Positions 1 through 12,787 of a stretch of 64,000 nt of DNA are shown piece by piece. The translations under genes and the position numbers were made by a program. Each line of letters begins with the position of its first letter. The first letter of the stretch is position 1. A model generated the notes under the pieces. The model was given only the letters and a program-made list of their open reading frames with translations, was not told where the DNA came from and did not search any database. This DNA comes from Rhabdophis nuchalis (lineage: Eukaryota > Chordata > Lepidosauria > Squamata > Natricidae), in contig CM077644.1 in assembly GCA_039707465.1 (NCBI GenBank), positions 81,080,875 through 81,144,874 on the forward strand. Direction: 5' to 3'.

Positions 1-150
1 TGATCAGAAAGACTATGAACAAATTGGAGGGGAAAATCTTTAAAGAAGAACCTCCAGTAAAAACTAAAAGGAAATGAGTGTGTTGCTATAACCATGAATC
101 AGTCAATTCAAAATAAAAAAGCATTGGCTCATAAAATTAATTGTCTATAC

Positions 151-377
151 CAGTGGTAGTCAACCTGGTCCCTACCGCCCACTAGTGGGTGTTCCAGCTT
201 TCATGGTGGGCAGTAGGGGTTTTGTCTGATACTGAAGCACTTTGCTTTTTTTAAATTTAATTGATTTCCCTACTTTATAAATCACCATTGCTGTGGAACC
301 GGTAGGGGGTTAGAAAATTTTACTACTAACAGAGATACAAAAGTGGGTGGTAGGTATAAAAAGGTTGACTACCCTAT
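151..377. mobile_element. Non-autonomous hAT transposon (SPIN/OC1-like)
   Basis: A 227-bp element starts CAGTGGTAGTCAACCT and ends AGGTTGACTACCCTAT, so its ends are inverted repeats with a few mismatches. It is flanked by perfect 8-bp direct repeats GTCTATAC (143-150 and 378-385), the target duplication length of hAT transposons, with the central TA typical of the Buster lineage. The interior has no coding capacity. From memory the sequence resembles the hAT families (SPIN, OC1) reported to have moved horizontally between tetrapods; the exact family is not verified. Confidence 0.8.
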
Positions 378-589
378 GTCTATACACTAATGTTCATATT
401 ATTGGAAATAAACAACTTGGGAAAGAATAATAAATTTAAGATACAGGAAGGTAATTTCTGATTAAATGTTAAAAGAAAAAAATCAAAGCTATAAGACAGA
501 TGGATGGTGGAAACAGTTATCAGTGGCAGCTTCCCTTCACTGTACATGCTCATTGATATCATGTGTTGGAAGTGTGTTAATAGTAATAG

Positions 590-805
590 TACTTAGGTTT
601 ATACATTGCTTCATAGTGCTTTACAGCATTCTCTGAGCAGTTTACAGAGTCAGCATCTTGCCCCCAACAATCTGGGTTCTTATTTTAACAATCTTAGAAG
701 AAAGGAAGGCTGAGTCAACCTCAAGCTTGTCAGGATCGATCTTCTGGCAGTGGGAAGTTAGTCTGCAATACTGCATTCTAACTACTGTGCCGCCATGGCC
801 CGTAT
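590..805 (-). mobile_element. Sauria-type tRNA-derived SINE
   Basis: Read on the minus strand this begins with a tRNA-like head (GGCGGCACAGTAGTTAGAAT near 795, A-box-like, then a degenerate B box near 735). It continues with the body GGTTGACTCAGCCTTCC and a segment equivalent to AAATGAGGACCCAGATTGTTGGGGGCAA. This order is characteristic of squamate SINEs. A second copy lies at 51330-51535. It sits in the TNNI3K intron upstream of the first visible exon and shows several substitutions, so it is not recent. Confidence 0.75.
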
Positions 806-1545
806 GGTTTACTTGGACTTAGTGCCCTAAAGGCCCTCCTCCAGTTGTATTATGCTCTAACATGCCACTTTCCATGTTTTCACCATATCACCAAGGTAGT
901 AAAAAAATAAAATCCAGAATCGTACAGGTAGAGTGCATCCTACTATTGATAGGAATCCTCTCTTTCCTTGGGTATAGTTTACCATTCTTGTTTCAGTCTT
1001 GTATCTAGAGGTTTCAACTGACTCCTCCACACACTATAACTAAATATAGGCAAGCATAAAGTTCAGAAACTGTAACCCATTGTATAGTGAAAAGGAAGCT
1101 TGTTGCTGAATATTTTCAATTAATTAATCAATCTGAGTAGTATACTGGTTCTGCATCCCTTGATTATCTCTTTCAAATATAGTGATAACAAAAAGTATGA
1201 TAGAGAGAACTTGGGACAGAGATGTTCACATGTTCCTATCGCCTCTCAATTTGAAATTAGGTAATATAAATCTAGTATTTCTAGAACTGCACTGAAAAGT
1301 CAAAGCCATCAAAATATTATGACTGTTCTACATCTCTTTTCTGCTGGTGCTCAAGAGTTCTGCAGTCCAGATTGCTGGGCTATTTTTCACTAAATCCCTT
1401 TGAACAAATGGACTGTTCTCCAAGCTCTACCCATCTCTTTATTCTCTCCTGGCTGGCCTATATTTTCAATTTTCGCATTCATATTATGGACCTAAATTAC
1501 GATTTCCTTTAGGGAACCAGATAGCATGCGTTTATGTCTCGTTTC

Positions 1546-1609
<64 letters not shown>

Positions 1610-4600
1610 GTGGATGACATTTATAGTAGGCATATTATGGAGAATATTCTGCTAAAATGGGGATCCATTATGAGTTATATATTTTTCTTCATCTGCTCTA
1701 TTTTTCACATAAGCAAATATGTCAGAGATGGAAGGTATTCAAAACTGCACCTGGGATTTTGATTGCCAACTGAAATATGGCATGAATCCAGCAAAGGACC
1801 ATGGGCGACTCTCCAAATACTTTGATGTACACTTATTGCCAGCTGAACAGCACAGATGTTTATTTATTTTTTATTATTGTGGTTGTTGCTTTCTTACCAC
1901 TTCTTTTTAAGTAGTGTTATTTGAACTGCACATTTTCTGTGAATGGTTGTTTTTAAGAAATATTTTAACTAAATTCAGTTTTATGATGCTTGCTCATTTC
2001 ACATTCTATTCTTGTATTATTTAAGGTAACTAATTTCATGAGAATGTTCTTATTTAAAATGCTTTCTAAAACATTTTAAAAATTTAATCCTTTATATAAG
2101 TAAAGGATTATGTGAAGGAAGTATTGTATAGTTTTATGAACTCTTAGTACTGCTAGTAAATAATTCATCCATTTTAGTTTTTGCAAGATAACTGCATTCC
2201 ATGCTGATATATTTTTCTTACCAATATAAGTTAGAAAAATAAAAGCAGTACTTTCCCCAAACTGTGATTTGGACATTGTTTTACAATTTGGATAAAACCC
2301 AGCCTACTTAATTATAAGATTTTGAAATCTGATAAACTTTCACTGAATTGACTTCAGTGTCCCACACAATTTGGGGTAGGGGCAGAGATGCAAAACATTG
2401 ATTGGAAATGAAATGTGTCTTTTAAGCACTACTGTTTAGCAGCAATAATGTCTTTCAGAAGCATTTCTGACCTCTGTACATCAATTTCAAGTGAATTATT
2501 GCATTTATGAGAAGTGAAAAACTCATCACTGCAAGCTACGAATTGGAAAATTTCTGCCAAAAAGAAGGGCATGCTGTTTCCTGAATATTCTTTATAAATA
2601 CTTAACTAGATTAAATCCCCACGGGAGATGAATCTAATCTTTTTCATGAGGTATCACACCAATGATACCTCTTGATAGAAATTGTGAAATTCTACTTCTG
2701 TATGTCAACTGGAACAAACTTTGAATTTACAAATTCAGGAGGCATTGGGAGTGATGGGCATTTCTGTGATTCTCACATCTTTGCTCCCCTGATTCCATCT
2801 CATTGCTCTTCTAATAAATCGAGTACACAAAGTAACATCGAGGCCAGTTTTAAAATGCATACAGCTGTTTAACACATTGCTAAAATTGAACAGCAATGCT
2901 GTTTCGGAGGTACATCAGCTCAAATTAAAAATAGCGTCACGGTTTTAAAAAGCAATAAAAACATATAAGAATTCAGTAAACAGAGTTCTAATTTGCATGA
3001 AAGACAGATAAAAGCAACATGTGTATGCCAAAGTCACTATTATTATGAAATATGTTTTGTATGTTATTATAGTTTTCTTTTTGGTAGGCAAAGACCAAAA
3101 AATATATTTGTTTTGGACTGATGATGGGAAAGGAGCAAATTGTAAATAACATCAGCTTCAGATTAATCGTGAATGTTAATGTCAATTAAACAATGCCATA
3201 TATGTGCAAATAATCAGCCTAGAAAACTTTCAGTTTTTCTACAGAACATTTTTAGAAGAGTTTTTATTTCAGCTCCTACTCCGATGTACTTATCTTCATA
3301 CGTATGTTTACCTTTACCTTTTCTGATTTGAATACATCTTTGACATAGGTTTCAATTATTGCTGATTCACAGCATGAGTGTTAATGTCTTTTAAATAAAA
3401 TATGAATTTTCCAGGCCACAGAACATTGTTTCTTTATGCTGAATAATTTTCACTTCTCATTCTTCGTATAATAACTTGGGTGCTTGTTTCCTTTAACACG
3501 TTCCTATTGGGTCATAATTTCACTCTGCGTGCTTAATATGTAAGGTAGCAGGATTCCTGTGAAAAGGTCATTAACTCAGTGAAGCTTTTTTATTTTCCTT
3601 GACTGAAAATCCCACAATAATACTCAGCAAATATAACTGCAGCAATAATTGATTACAGTAGGGTCTCAGGTTTCTAAGCAATTACAGGAAAAAGGCATTA
3701 AAGGTCAGCTGTAGGGTACAAATCCTTTATCAGTCAATCATGATATTTGAGAAACAGTGTAGGGAGAGGTAGGTTGTTTGTAGTGTATGGTTAAAAAAAA
3801 AAGCCTAGATGGTGGTCACAGCAACGTGATTGAAGCTGTGTCTGTCTTTTTTTATGTGTATCACCCATACAACCCAAAACTACAGGCAGATCTTTGATCA
3901 CACCATTGTGTCTGCCATTTTGAATTTTGACATTATAACCTATGAGCACTCTTGTCGTTTGGACTTGCAGCTAAGCTTGATGTTATAACTGGGTCCCCAA
4001 TCTGTTTTCTATCTTCTTTTATAGCAGCTTTAAGCAATGGATACACCTTCCCAACATAAATGAGAGAGCAAAGTGCTGTTCGGAAGGGTTTAATCTCTTC
4101 CCCCCACCCCCACTTCCCACTGTTCATGCAGGTTGGAATCATCATCTCCATAGGGAAAACATTACACAGGATCAGTTGCAGAACAAACTGGAAAAGACTA
4201 TTCTCCTTAAGGACTAGGGCAGGATAGCTTTTGTGGGTTTAAATTTAACTAAATTTAATGTATTAGATGTGTTATGGCCACCCACTCCAGAAGACTCTGA
4301 GTGGCTTATGGGAAAAAAGTAAATAGAATTAAAACAGTTTAAACCCACATAGATAGGCAATGCAAACTAAAACAGCTGCAACCATAAATAGTTTAAAACT
4401 ATAAAATATGCCACACCAATATATTACAATCACAGTTAAACCCAAGCCTGGGAACAGAAAAATGCTTGGGAACAGAACAAAGCAAGGTTTTAAAAAGGGT
4501 AGCCCTTTGCATCTCATGAAGTATCATGATGGACACTAAGTGAGGATAAACTGTTCCTACTAATGGCAAAGAAAATGAAAAAATAGAGAGGTGCAGCTTC

Positions 4601-5251
4601 CTGAAGTTCCCAATTCACTAAATTCATGTTCAGATGGGTGGATTTTGAAGGACAGCTTTAGGTTTCAATGTGGTTCCTCAGTTGCAGCTCAGTTGAAGGT
4701 TTCCCTCTTTCTTCTGGACCAGCAGCTAGAGACAGGACTTCCTATAATGATTTTTGAATCAGATAATATTTCCTTTCTACCCAAAGAGGAAATTCTCTCT
4801 CAGATAAATTAGTTTTGCTTAATTGTTCTAAATCAACTGTCTTGATTTACAACTCCTTCAATTAAATGTACAGATTGCTCATGTTTTTAATTTGGTCATA
4901 ATAATAATAATCTTTATTATCATTGTACTAAAATTACAATGAAATTGGTTATGTATGTGTTTCCTTTCATTTGTACCTTTATGCTTAGTTCACTGTTTTT
5001 GGACAGTGTTAAAAGTTGTGTTCTTTTATTTGCTGATCTTTGGGAAAGTTTTCCTCTGGGTTGAATGAAAATATGTGGGGAATCAATGGATGTGTATTTC
5101 TGCCTTATGGGATCAAATTGTGAAGAAGACCACTTGAGTTGTCAGATTCCAATGATATTTCATAATCTACAATATACATCACATCCATGATTCATGATAA
5201 AGCTTTAATTATAGCTACTAAATTTTTCTTCTTCCTTTGATTGAATGGTAG
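806..5251. other. TNNI3K: TNNI3K intron, no gene recognised
   Basis: AT-rich non-coding sequence. I looked for the preceding ankyrin exon (expected to encode a stretch like DRPLHLA...) and did not find it, so that exon probably lies before the window. Apart from a TTTC microsatellite at 1542-1608 I recognise nothing here. The 2380-3640 part is free of recognisable repeats. Confidence 0.6.
1542..1608 (+). repeat. (TTTC)n microsatellite
   Basis: About 16 nearly perfect TTTC units, giving an artefactual open frame of FFLS repeats. Confidence 0.97.
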
Positions 5252-5396
5252 TGAATGCTCAAGACAATGAAGACCATGTTCCTCTCCACTTCTGCTCTCG
5301 ATTTGGACATCAGGATATTGTCAGGTTCTTGCTCCAAAGTAATTTTGAAGTCCAATCCCATGTAGTTAACATTTATGGAGACACACCACTACACTT
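5252..5396 (+). CDS. TNNI3K: TNNI3K exon: ankyrin repeat
   Basis: The 145-bp exon begins with the last two bases of a split codon and ends with TT of a leucine codon completed by the next exon. It encodes [14 protein letters not shown], then [15 protein letters not shown], a complete ankyrin helix pair (PLHF...GH..IV..LL), and the start of the next repeat ([10 protein letters not shown]). The acceptor is GGTAG at 5247-5251 and the donor is GTGAGT at 5397. The intron that follows is only 104 bp. The first residue is near 228 of the human protein, an estimate from the family, not an alignment. Confidence 0.95.
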
Positions 5397-5447
5397 GTGA
5401 GTAACAAGAAACACTGGGCTTTCCCCCCACTCCTTAGTGTGCACTAA

Positions 5448-5666
<219 letters not shown>

Positions 5667-6398
5667 TGAATCATTCTGTTTGTCAGATATTTGATTGGTT
5701 ACTCAAAATGTTACTGAAAAGGATTGGTAAACCCAATTTTATCTCCTTTTCCTGGGATACTCATGGGGTCTTTTCCTTTCCTTTTTTGCAGTCTTATTTA
5801 CTGTTTTCCATACTGCAAAATACATCTGCTGTAAAACACATCTGATGAGTCTCATATTTGTACCAAGTATCATTAGTGAGGAAAAATTCTAGGTGGCCAA
5901 AGCTATAAAACAATGAAATAACACACATGCAACACCGAGAACTTAAAGATAAAAACCAGAAGTAATTTGTGCAAAGAAAATAAAAAGCAACAGGACTTAA
6001 CAATATTAGAATTGTATCAACAATATAAGCAGAAGATTTGAAAATATTTGTATTTTTAAAAAAAACTTTACATGATCACCTTTTTTAGAATGTACTGGTC
6101 TGTGATGAAATGTAATAGAAATCTATGGGTAAAACAATGCAAAAATAGGAAGTTAGTTCTTTATTCAAAGAATTGCTTCTTTCAGTCAATTTATATATAC
6201 TATATATGACTCAATAGAGGCATTTGGAAATAAAGATTTGTTTCTTTAATATAAATTTTGTGAACCATCATGTAGATAAACATGATGGTTTAGAAGACTT
6301 TTCTAATCTTATATATTTGTGTTTCTTATACATTATTGACTAAATATTCTCAATAAGTGATTTGATTTTGTTTTCAAAAATTCTTCTAATTCATTCAG

Positions 6399-6493
6399 TG
6401 CATGTACTTATGGCAAGAACATAGAACTGGTGAAGTTTCTTCTTGATCAGAATGTAATGAGTCTGAATCACCAGGGTAGAGATGGACATACAG
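6399..6493 (+). CDS. TNNI3K: TNNI3K exon: ankyrin repeat
   Basis: The 95-bp exon encodes [18 protein letters not shown] followed by [14 protein letters not shown]. This is the second half of one ankyrin repeat ([15 protein letters not shown]) and the loop and TG of the next. The acceptor is TTCATTCAG (6390-6398); the donor is G|GTAAAT at 6494. The glycine codon is split between this exon and 6995. Confidence 0.95.
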
Positions 6494-6810
6494 GTAAATT
6501 ACTAAGGATCAGTTTTTGTTGTGTCTGTGCAAGAACTAAGGAAAGAAAATGTATATGATCCAAAACAATGATTAGAAGAACTATTCTGTGATAGACCATC
6601 CAATAATTAGGCCAGAAATTAACTTTCACAGAACTATTAATGCAATAAATGCAACAGCAATGCAACTGTCTCCGAACGACATACATCCCCTGACATGCAG
6701 TGATGCTGAAGTCTAATCCAGACTTAAATCAATCTTCTCCAGGAGAGTAGTGTAGGCTGGGATGTTAAAAAAGCATCATGGCAGAAGGACCTATCTATGT
6801 AATCATCTAA

Positions 6811-8412
<1,602 letters not shown>

Positions 8413-8644
8413 TCAGAGTTACAGGTAATCCTCAATTTATGACCACAATTGAGCCAAAGATTTCTATTGCTAAGTGAGTTGTTAAGCTGTTAAGTGAGTT
8501 TTGCCCCATTTTATAATCTTTCTTGCCACAGATGTTAAGTGAAACACTGCAGTTGGTAACATAGTTGTTAAGTGAATCTGGCTTTCCCATTGACTTTGCT
8601 TCTCAGAAGTTTGCAAAAGATGACACAGGGAGACTGCAACTGTC
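8413..8644 (-). mobile_element. Foldback MITE, left half (split by insertion)
   Basis: The sequence starts GTAATCCTCAATTTATGACC and runs through ...TTAAGTGAGTTTTGCCCCATTTTA and TTGACTTTGCTTCTCAGAAG to GACTGCAACTGTCAT. It follows, with divergence, the reverse complement of the full element at 33414-33786. The missing half resumes at 11485 (AAGTTGCCAAGCATCTG). The intervening 8645-11484 is therefore an insertion. Confidence 0.7.
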
Positions 8645-8897
8645 ATTGGGGCTCTAACAGGGTGTTGTGAAACAAATGTATGTATGTATGTATGTATGTA
8701 TGTATGTATGTATGTATATATTTGTTTGTTTCACAACACCCTGTTAGAGCCCCAATTAAGGGAGGAGACATACTGTTTTCTCCTTTGCCTTTCGGCTCAT
8801 CACCAGAGACCATCTAGACAGAAAGCCATGAGTTCCGTTGTGTTAATTTTTTAATATGTGTGTTAGTATTATGAGCTGATCAATAAATAAATCAGAG
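8645..8897 (-). mobile_element. SINE-like repeat, inverted arm
   Basis: The minus-strand copy contains GATGAGCCGAAAGGCAAAGG and the segments CCCTTAATTGGGGCT and TGTTAGTATTATGAGC in reverse complement. The same sequence occurs in + orientation at 10908-11125 and again at 11290-11475, so this and the right-hand units face each other across the L1. A (TGTA)n microsatellite sits at 8677-8718 inside a smaller inverted repeat (8645-8755). Confidence 0.65.
8677..8718 (+). repeat. (TGTA)n microsatellite in a hairpin loop
   Basis: About ten TGTA units between inverted arms of the sequence GGGGCTCTAACAGGGTGTTG. Confidence 0.9.
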
Positions 8898-10894
8898 GAC
8901 TTCCGGTATCCGGCTCCAGTGGAGACGGGCGAGCCTAGGGCTCGCTCGCCGCTTTGTTGCCTTTTCTGCCCCCCCAGGGGGGCGAAACTCTCCGGTTACC
9001 GGAGGTTTCCCGTAGGGTCGGCTCAGAGGGAGCGGCCCTCGTCACGGCGGTGGGGAGGGCGCTCCTCTCTGCGACCTAGGAGGAGAGGAACATGCCAGCG
9101 GGGGTTTTTTCCTTCTCCAATGGCTGTCGGTGCCATTCGCTTTAATGGAGAGGGCTGAACGGAGAGGTCGGGCGGATCGCCGAGGCTTCAGCTGCGAGAG
9201 GGAGTGAATTTAAAAGAACACCTTTTTTTCCTTGCTGCCAGCCAGGCTGAACGGACTGGGAGGGGGGTGTTTAATTTAAAAAAAAAAAACCCTCGGATTT
9301 AAGCGGCACGCTAAGATGGCTTCTCTGCAAAGAGAAAGCGGAAACTTTCACTCCGGACGGTCTTTAACAAGGGAAAGTGGATTGTGACTTTCTGCAACAT
9401 TGTTTCTAGGTCTGGCTGAGCTTAAAAAATTTCTTTTTTTTGCTACTCTCTCCCTCTGGCTAGATGGGCGGTGGAAGTGGCTTCTCTTTGTCCCTGCCTG
9501 ACTATTTCAACTAAGGAAAATTTCCAGCGTCTCTTTGAAAGCAGGACTCTCTCTGGATTTTTGAAAAAAATTTCTTTTGATGGATTTGTGACTTCTTCTC
9601 TGGAATACCTTCGTTATTACTATTTGCTGATTTGGGAAATTGTGTCTCTTTTGGTTTCTGAATTGTTTGCAACTTCACAGCCCTGAATTGAACTGAGCTC
9701 CTGATCTGCCCCACCAGCCCCACCCGGAAAACGCCATCTTGGTGGCAGTGACTCTAACTTTTAACCATGGCACAAGAAGCAGCACTTGTAAATTTGGAAC
9801 AAAGGATGGCTTCTCTTGAAACCTCTATGCAAACTTTGATATCAGAAATAAAGGCCCAGAGGGCTGAAAATAGTACTTTTAAAAAGGAACTATTGGATAC
9901 CCGGAAGCAAGTGTTGGAGAATACACAGAAGACCGAGGAATTGGAGGGGGGGCTGGAGGGGGCTAAGGGAGAGATTAAAAATGTTTCTAATGAGGTGGGG
10001 GAAATAAATGGGCATGTGTCTAGGATAGATATGGAAAGAATGACATATTTTTTGAGATTTCAGAATGTTCTTGAGGAATCTGGTGAATGCCTACCTGATC
10101 TTATGAGTACAATTTTAGCAGACTATTTACAAAAATCCAAAGAGGAGATCAGGGGGGACATTGACCTAGCCTATAGAATTAATTCTGCATATGCCAAGAT
10201 GAATGAAGTGCCTAGAGAGATACATGTGAAATTTGTTAGAAGGTCAACCAGAGAGGAAATCCTGAAAGCGCAGAGAGAGAAACCTTTAATTTATCAACGA
10301 GAAATGGTCACTATCTTGAAGCAGATCCCTAGAAAAATTAGAGATTCAAGAAGGAAATTTTCCTTCTTGTCTAAAACCTTGTTTGATCACGGGATTTGGT
10401 TCAAGTGGATGACACCTGAAGGGATGCTGGTGTTCTGGGAAGGAGGAAGAGTGAGGATTAAAACAGTTGCTGAGGCGGAAGCCTTTCTTAAAAAATATTC
10501 CTCTGCCCTGGGGGAAGATCCAGGGGGGACGGAGGGGGTCACGGCCCCGCCCGCGGGGGGCCAGGGAGGAGAGAAAGAAGATACAATAGCCAAAAGACTT
10601 AGATCAAAAAAATAACTTTGCCTTGATTTTTCTTGAACAATTTTGTATAATATTTCTATCCGGACTTTTTGTAAATGTCTGACAGCATGGAAGGGAGAAT
10701 TTAGGTAAATGTACTTGCTTCCATCTTGTAGTGGTATGGAAAATGTTTTCTATGTTAACTTTTTTAATGTGTATTTTGAGGTCTCGGAAGGTCCGACGAC
10801 TCTGACGTGAATGCTCTCAAAATTTCTTTGTAACCATTACCCTATCCTGTTAAAAAATGTAAAACCAATAAAACTTTTTCAATAAAAAAAAAAA
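8898..10894 (+). mobile_element. L1-type LINE with ORF1 only, perfect 13-bp TSD
   Basis: A 2.0-kb insertion has a GC-rich 5' region (8898-9766, a likely internal promoter), an intact ORF1 (9767-10615), about 280 bp of 3' untranslated sequence, an AATAAA signal near 10867 and a poly(A) tail. It is flanked by identical copies of AAATAAATCAGAG (8885-8897 and 10895-10907), the mark of target-primed reverse transcription. No ORF2 (endonuclease/reverse transcriptase) lies between ORF1 and the tail. The full 5' end, open ORF1 and perfect target repeat indicate a young insertion. It interrupts the SINE-like repeat in a TNNI3K intron. A related 5' region starts at 63184. Confidence 0.88.
9767..10615 (+). 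CDS. L1 ORF1p-like RNA-binding protein
   Basis: A 282-codon open frame has ATG in a strong Kozak context (A at -3, G at +4). The product matches the LINE-1 ORF1p plan: an N-terminal coiled coil (about residues 5-95, heptad-like, rich in E, K and L), an RRM-like domain (about 96-185, with LRFQNV and REIHVKFVRRSTREEILKA), and a C-terminal domain (about 186-255, with REMVTILKQIPRKIRDSRR and MLVFWEGGRVRIKT), ending in a glycine-rich tail and basic KRLRSKK. ORF1p forms trimers, binds L1 RNA and acts as a nucleic-acid chaperone in the cytoplasmic ribonucleoprotein. The length is somewhat below the 338 residues of human ORF1p. It is not a host gene, and reading is open throughout. Confidence 0.9.
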   Translation: MAQEAALVNLEQRMASLETSMQTLISEIKAQRAENSTFKKELLDTRKQVLENTQKTEELEGGLEGAKGEIKNVSNEVGEINGHVSRIDMERMTYFLRFQNVLEESGECLPDLMSTILADYLQKSKEEIRGDIDLAYRINSAYAKMNEVPREIHVKFVRRSTREEILKAQREKPLIYQREMVTILKQIPRKIRDSRRKFSFLSKTLFDHGIWFKWMTPEGMLVFWEGGRVRIKTVAEAEAFLKKYSSALGEDPGGTEGVTAPPAGGQGGEKEDTIAKRLRSKK

Positions 10895-10907
10895 AAATAA
10901 ATCAGAG

Positions 10908-11484
10908 AGACTAGGATAGATCTATTTCGAGCTTTTTAGCTCTCATCAGCTAGTCATATTCTTACTGGGCTCATAATACTAACACACATATTAAAAAATT
11001 AACACAACGGAACTCATGACTTTCTGTCTAGATGGTCTCTGGTGATGAGCCGAAAGGCAGAAAAGGAAACAGTATGTCTCCTCCCTTAATTGGGGCCTCT
11101 TAACAGGATGTTGTGAAAAAAAATAACCTCTACTAAATAACCCTGTCTCAGCTGATGCAATAAGGGGAGCCAGCTTGGCTGAATTGCTAGGTTTCTGCCT
11201 GATATGCAGTACAGCCCCAGTTCGAATCCCAGTAAAAGGGTATGGCCAGCTGATGAGAGCTAATAAGCTCAAAATAGATCTATCATGGTCTCTCTAATTT
11301 ATTTATTGATCAGCTCATAAAACTAACACACATATCTAAAAAAAAATTACACAACGGAACTCTTGGCTTGCTGTCTAGATGGTCTCTGGTGATGAGCCAA
11401 AAGGCAGGAAAGGAAACAGTATGTCTCCTCCCTTAATTGAGGCCTCTTAACAGGATGTTGTGAAAAAAATAACCTCTACCAATA
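10908..11484 (+). mobile_element. Tandem SINE-like units with tRNA-like segment
   Basis: Two copies of one unit (10908-11125 and about 11280-11475) share GATGGTCTCTGGTGATGAGC, GGAAACAGTATGTCTCCTCC and AGGATGTTGTGAAAAAAA. Between them lies a tRNA-like segment (about 11160-11240) with a B box in CAGTTCGAATCCC. The sequence GAGCTAATAAGCTCAAAATA follows. The same arrangement is seen at 28564-28746. It is probably a tRNA-headed SINE family with a conserved body; I do not know its name. Confidence 0.6.
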
Positions 11485-11625
11485 TATATATAAGTTGCCA
11501 AGCATCTGATTTTTGATCACATGATCATGGGGATGCTGCAATGGTCATAAGTGTGAAAACCACTCATAAGTTACTTTTTTCAATGCCATTGTAACTTTGA
11601 AATGAAGTGTTGTAGGTGACTATGA
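11485..11625 (-). mobile_element. Foldback MITE, right half
   Basis: It resumes the element interrupted at 8645: AAGTTGCCAAGCATCTGATT, then CATGATCATGGGGATGCTGC and ACTTTTTTCAATGCCATTGT, all found in order in the reverse complement of the intact copy at 33414-33786. Confidence 0.65.
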
Positions 11626-11851
11626 ATGTATTATATTAGTGCCATGGTATGTGTAATGTTACACATACCATGGCACTACCATACAAGATGTTTTATGGTG
11701 CCTTTAAATTCTAAGATAACATATTATTCAACAACAATACTGTTCAACATTTCATGATGTACTTTTGAATTGCATTTTCAGATTCTTTGTTGGCAATGTG
11801 GTACTTTTATGTTGTTTTTGTTTGCTTCTAATGGCAATTGCTATTTTTCAG

Positions 11852-11938
11852 GACACGATGCTATTGTCACCCTTTTGAAACATTACAAAAGACCCCAGGA
11901 TGAATCCCCTTGTAATGAATACTCTCTACCTGGAGGAG
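11852..11938 (+). CDS. TNNI3K: TNNI3K exon: end of last ankyrin repeat and linker
   Basis: The 87-bp exon encodes [19 protein letters not shown] then CNEYSLPGG. It closes the ankyrin domain and begins the linker to the kinase. The acceptor is CTATTTTTCAG; the donor is G|GTGTGG, a poor match to the GTRAGT consensus, but its position is fixed by the phase (G|AT aspartate codon) shared with the exon at 17015. Proline-glycine-rich linker residues agree with the family. Confidence 0.93.
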
Positions 11939-12658
11939 GTGTGGTGTTATTCACTATTCACTTTGCATGGCTAAAAATAACCTTAATAGCTGCTCCCACC
12001 CCCCACAAAGAACTAGATAGTTGTAAGGCCAGTCAATGTGAACAGCCTCAAAACAGTGAAGCAAGAGTTAATAGCATAAGCAGACATCATTGCTGACTGC
12101 AGAACCTAATCAGTTTCTTAGGGGCTAGATGGAATAATAAGGTAGGAGAGAAGGATGAGATCAGGCCCTTAGCAGACTATTTTAACACACTGGGAAAACA
12201 AGCAAGATGTTGAGAAAGAAAAAAAAGGCCAGAGAAATAGATTATAGCAAGGATCGAGAGGAAATTTGGGGGCTTTACAGATGACTATAGGCTGAGAGGA
12301 TAAGAGAAGCTCAGGAAATGAGAGCCTAAGTGAATAAAAACAGGATTGCTGTTCAAGAGGTAAGGAAATCCTAGGAAGAGCTAAGAAAATGGAAGGTATA
12401 AAGGATGTAAAACAGAAATCAGTGTCAGTACACTATGTAAGAATTGGCTTCCCTCCTACAATGACTACACAGAAAATGAGCAATTATAGACTTAGGGGTC
12501 TATCCACTCTTTCAATAAGCAAAGGAAGATGAGAAGTCTCTGGTCGCATTATGCCCTTATAGTAATTGTATGTAAACTGTCAATTATATGTAGCGGGTTA
12601 GTCTAGTACAGGCATGATAACAGGAGTACAGGTTGGTCTAGTACAGGTTGGTCTAGTA
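11939..12658. other. TNNI3K: TNNI3K intron, no gene recognised
   Basis: Purine-rich AT intron sequence. Near its end a short unit (GTCTAGTACAGG) is repeated four times between 12601 and 12660, overlapping the target site of the hAT at 12659. Confidence 0.5.
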
Positions 12659-12787
12659 CAGGCATGTCAACTTCATGGCCAGCAGGCCAGATGTGTCATA
12701 TGTTGGTCACGCCCACCCCTGGTTTAGCAAGGTGGGGAGTTGTGATACATCATGTGATGATGTGACAATGCGAGTTTGACACCCCGG
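12659..12787. mobile_element. Short hAT MITE
   Basis: A 129-bp element with ends CAGGCATGTCAACTTC and GAGTTTGACACCCCGG, flanked by GTCTAGTA (12651-12658) and ATCTAGTA (12788-12795), an 8-bp target duplication with one mismatch. The TA-centred target is of the Buster type. It has no coding capacity. Confidence 0.75.

Noticed and set aside
8919..9158. GC-rich arginine-rich frame near 8.9-9.1 kb as a CpG-island host promoter or gene
   Set aside because: It is part of the L1 5' region, which lies inside the 13-bp target repeats and recurs at 63184.
11140..11260. Possible tRNA gene (B box GTTCGAATC)
   Set aside because: The segment is part of a repeated SINE-like unit; stems do not pair well enough for a functional tRNA.
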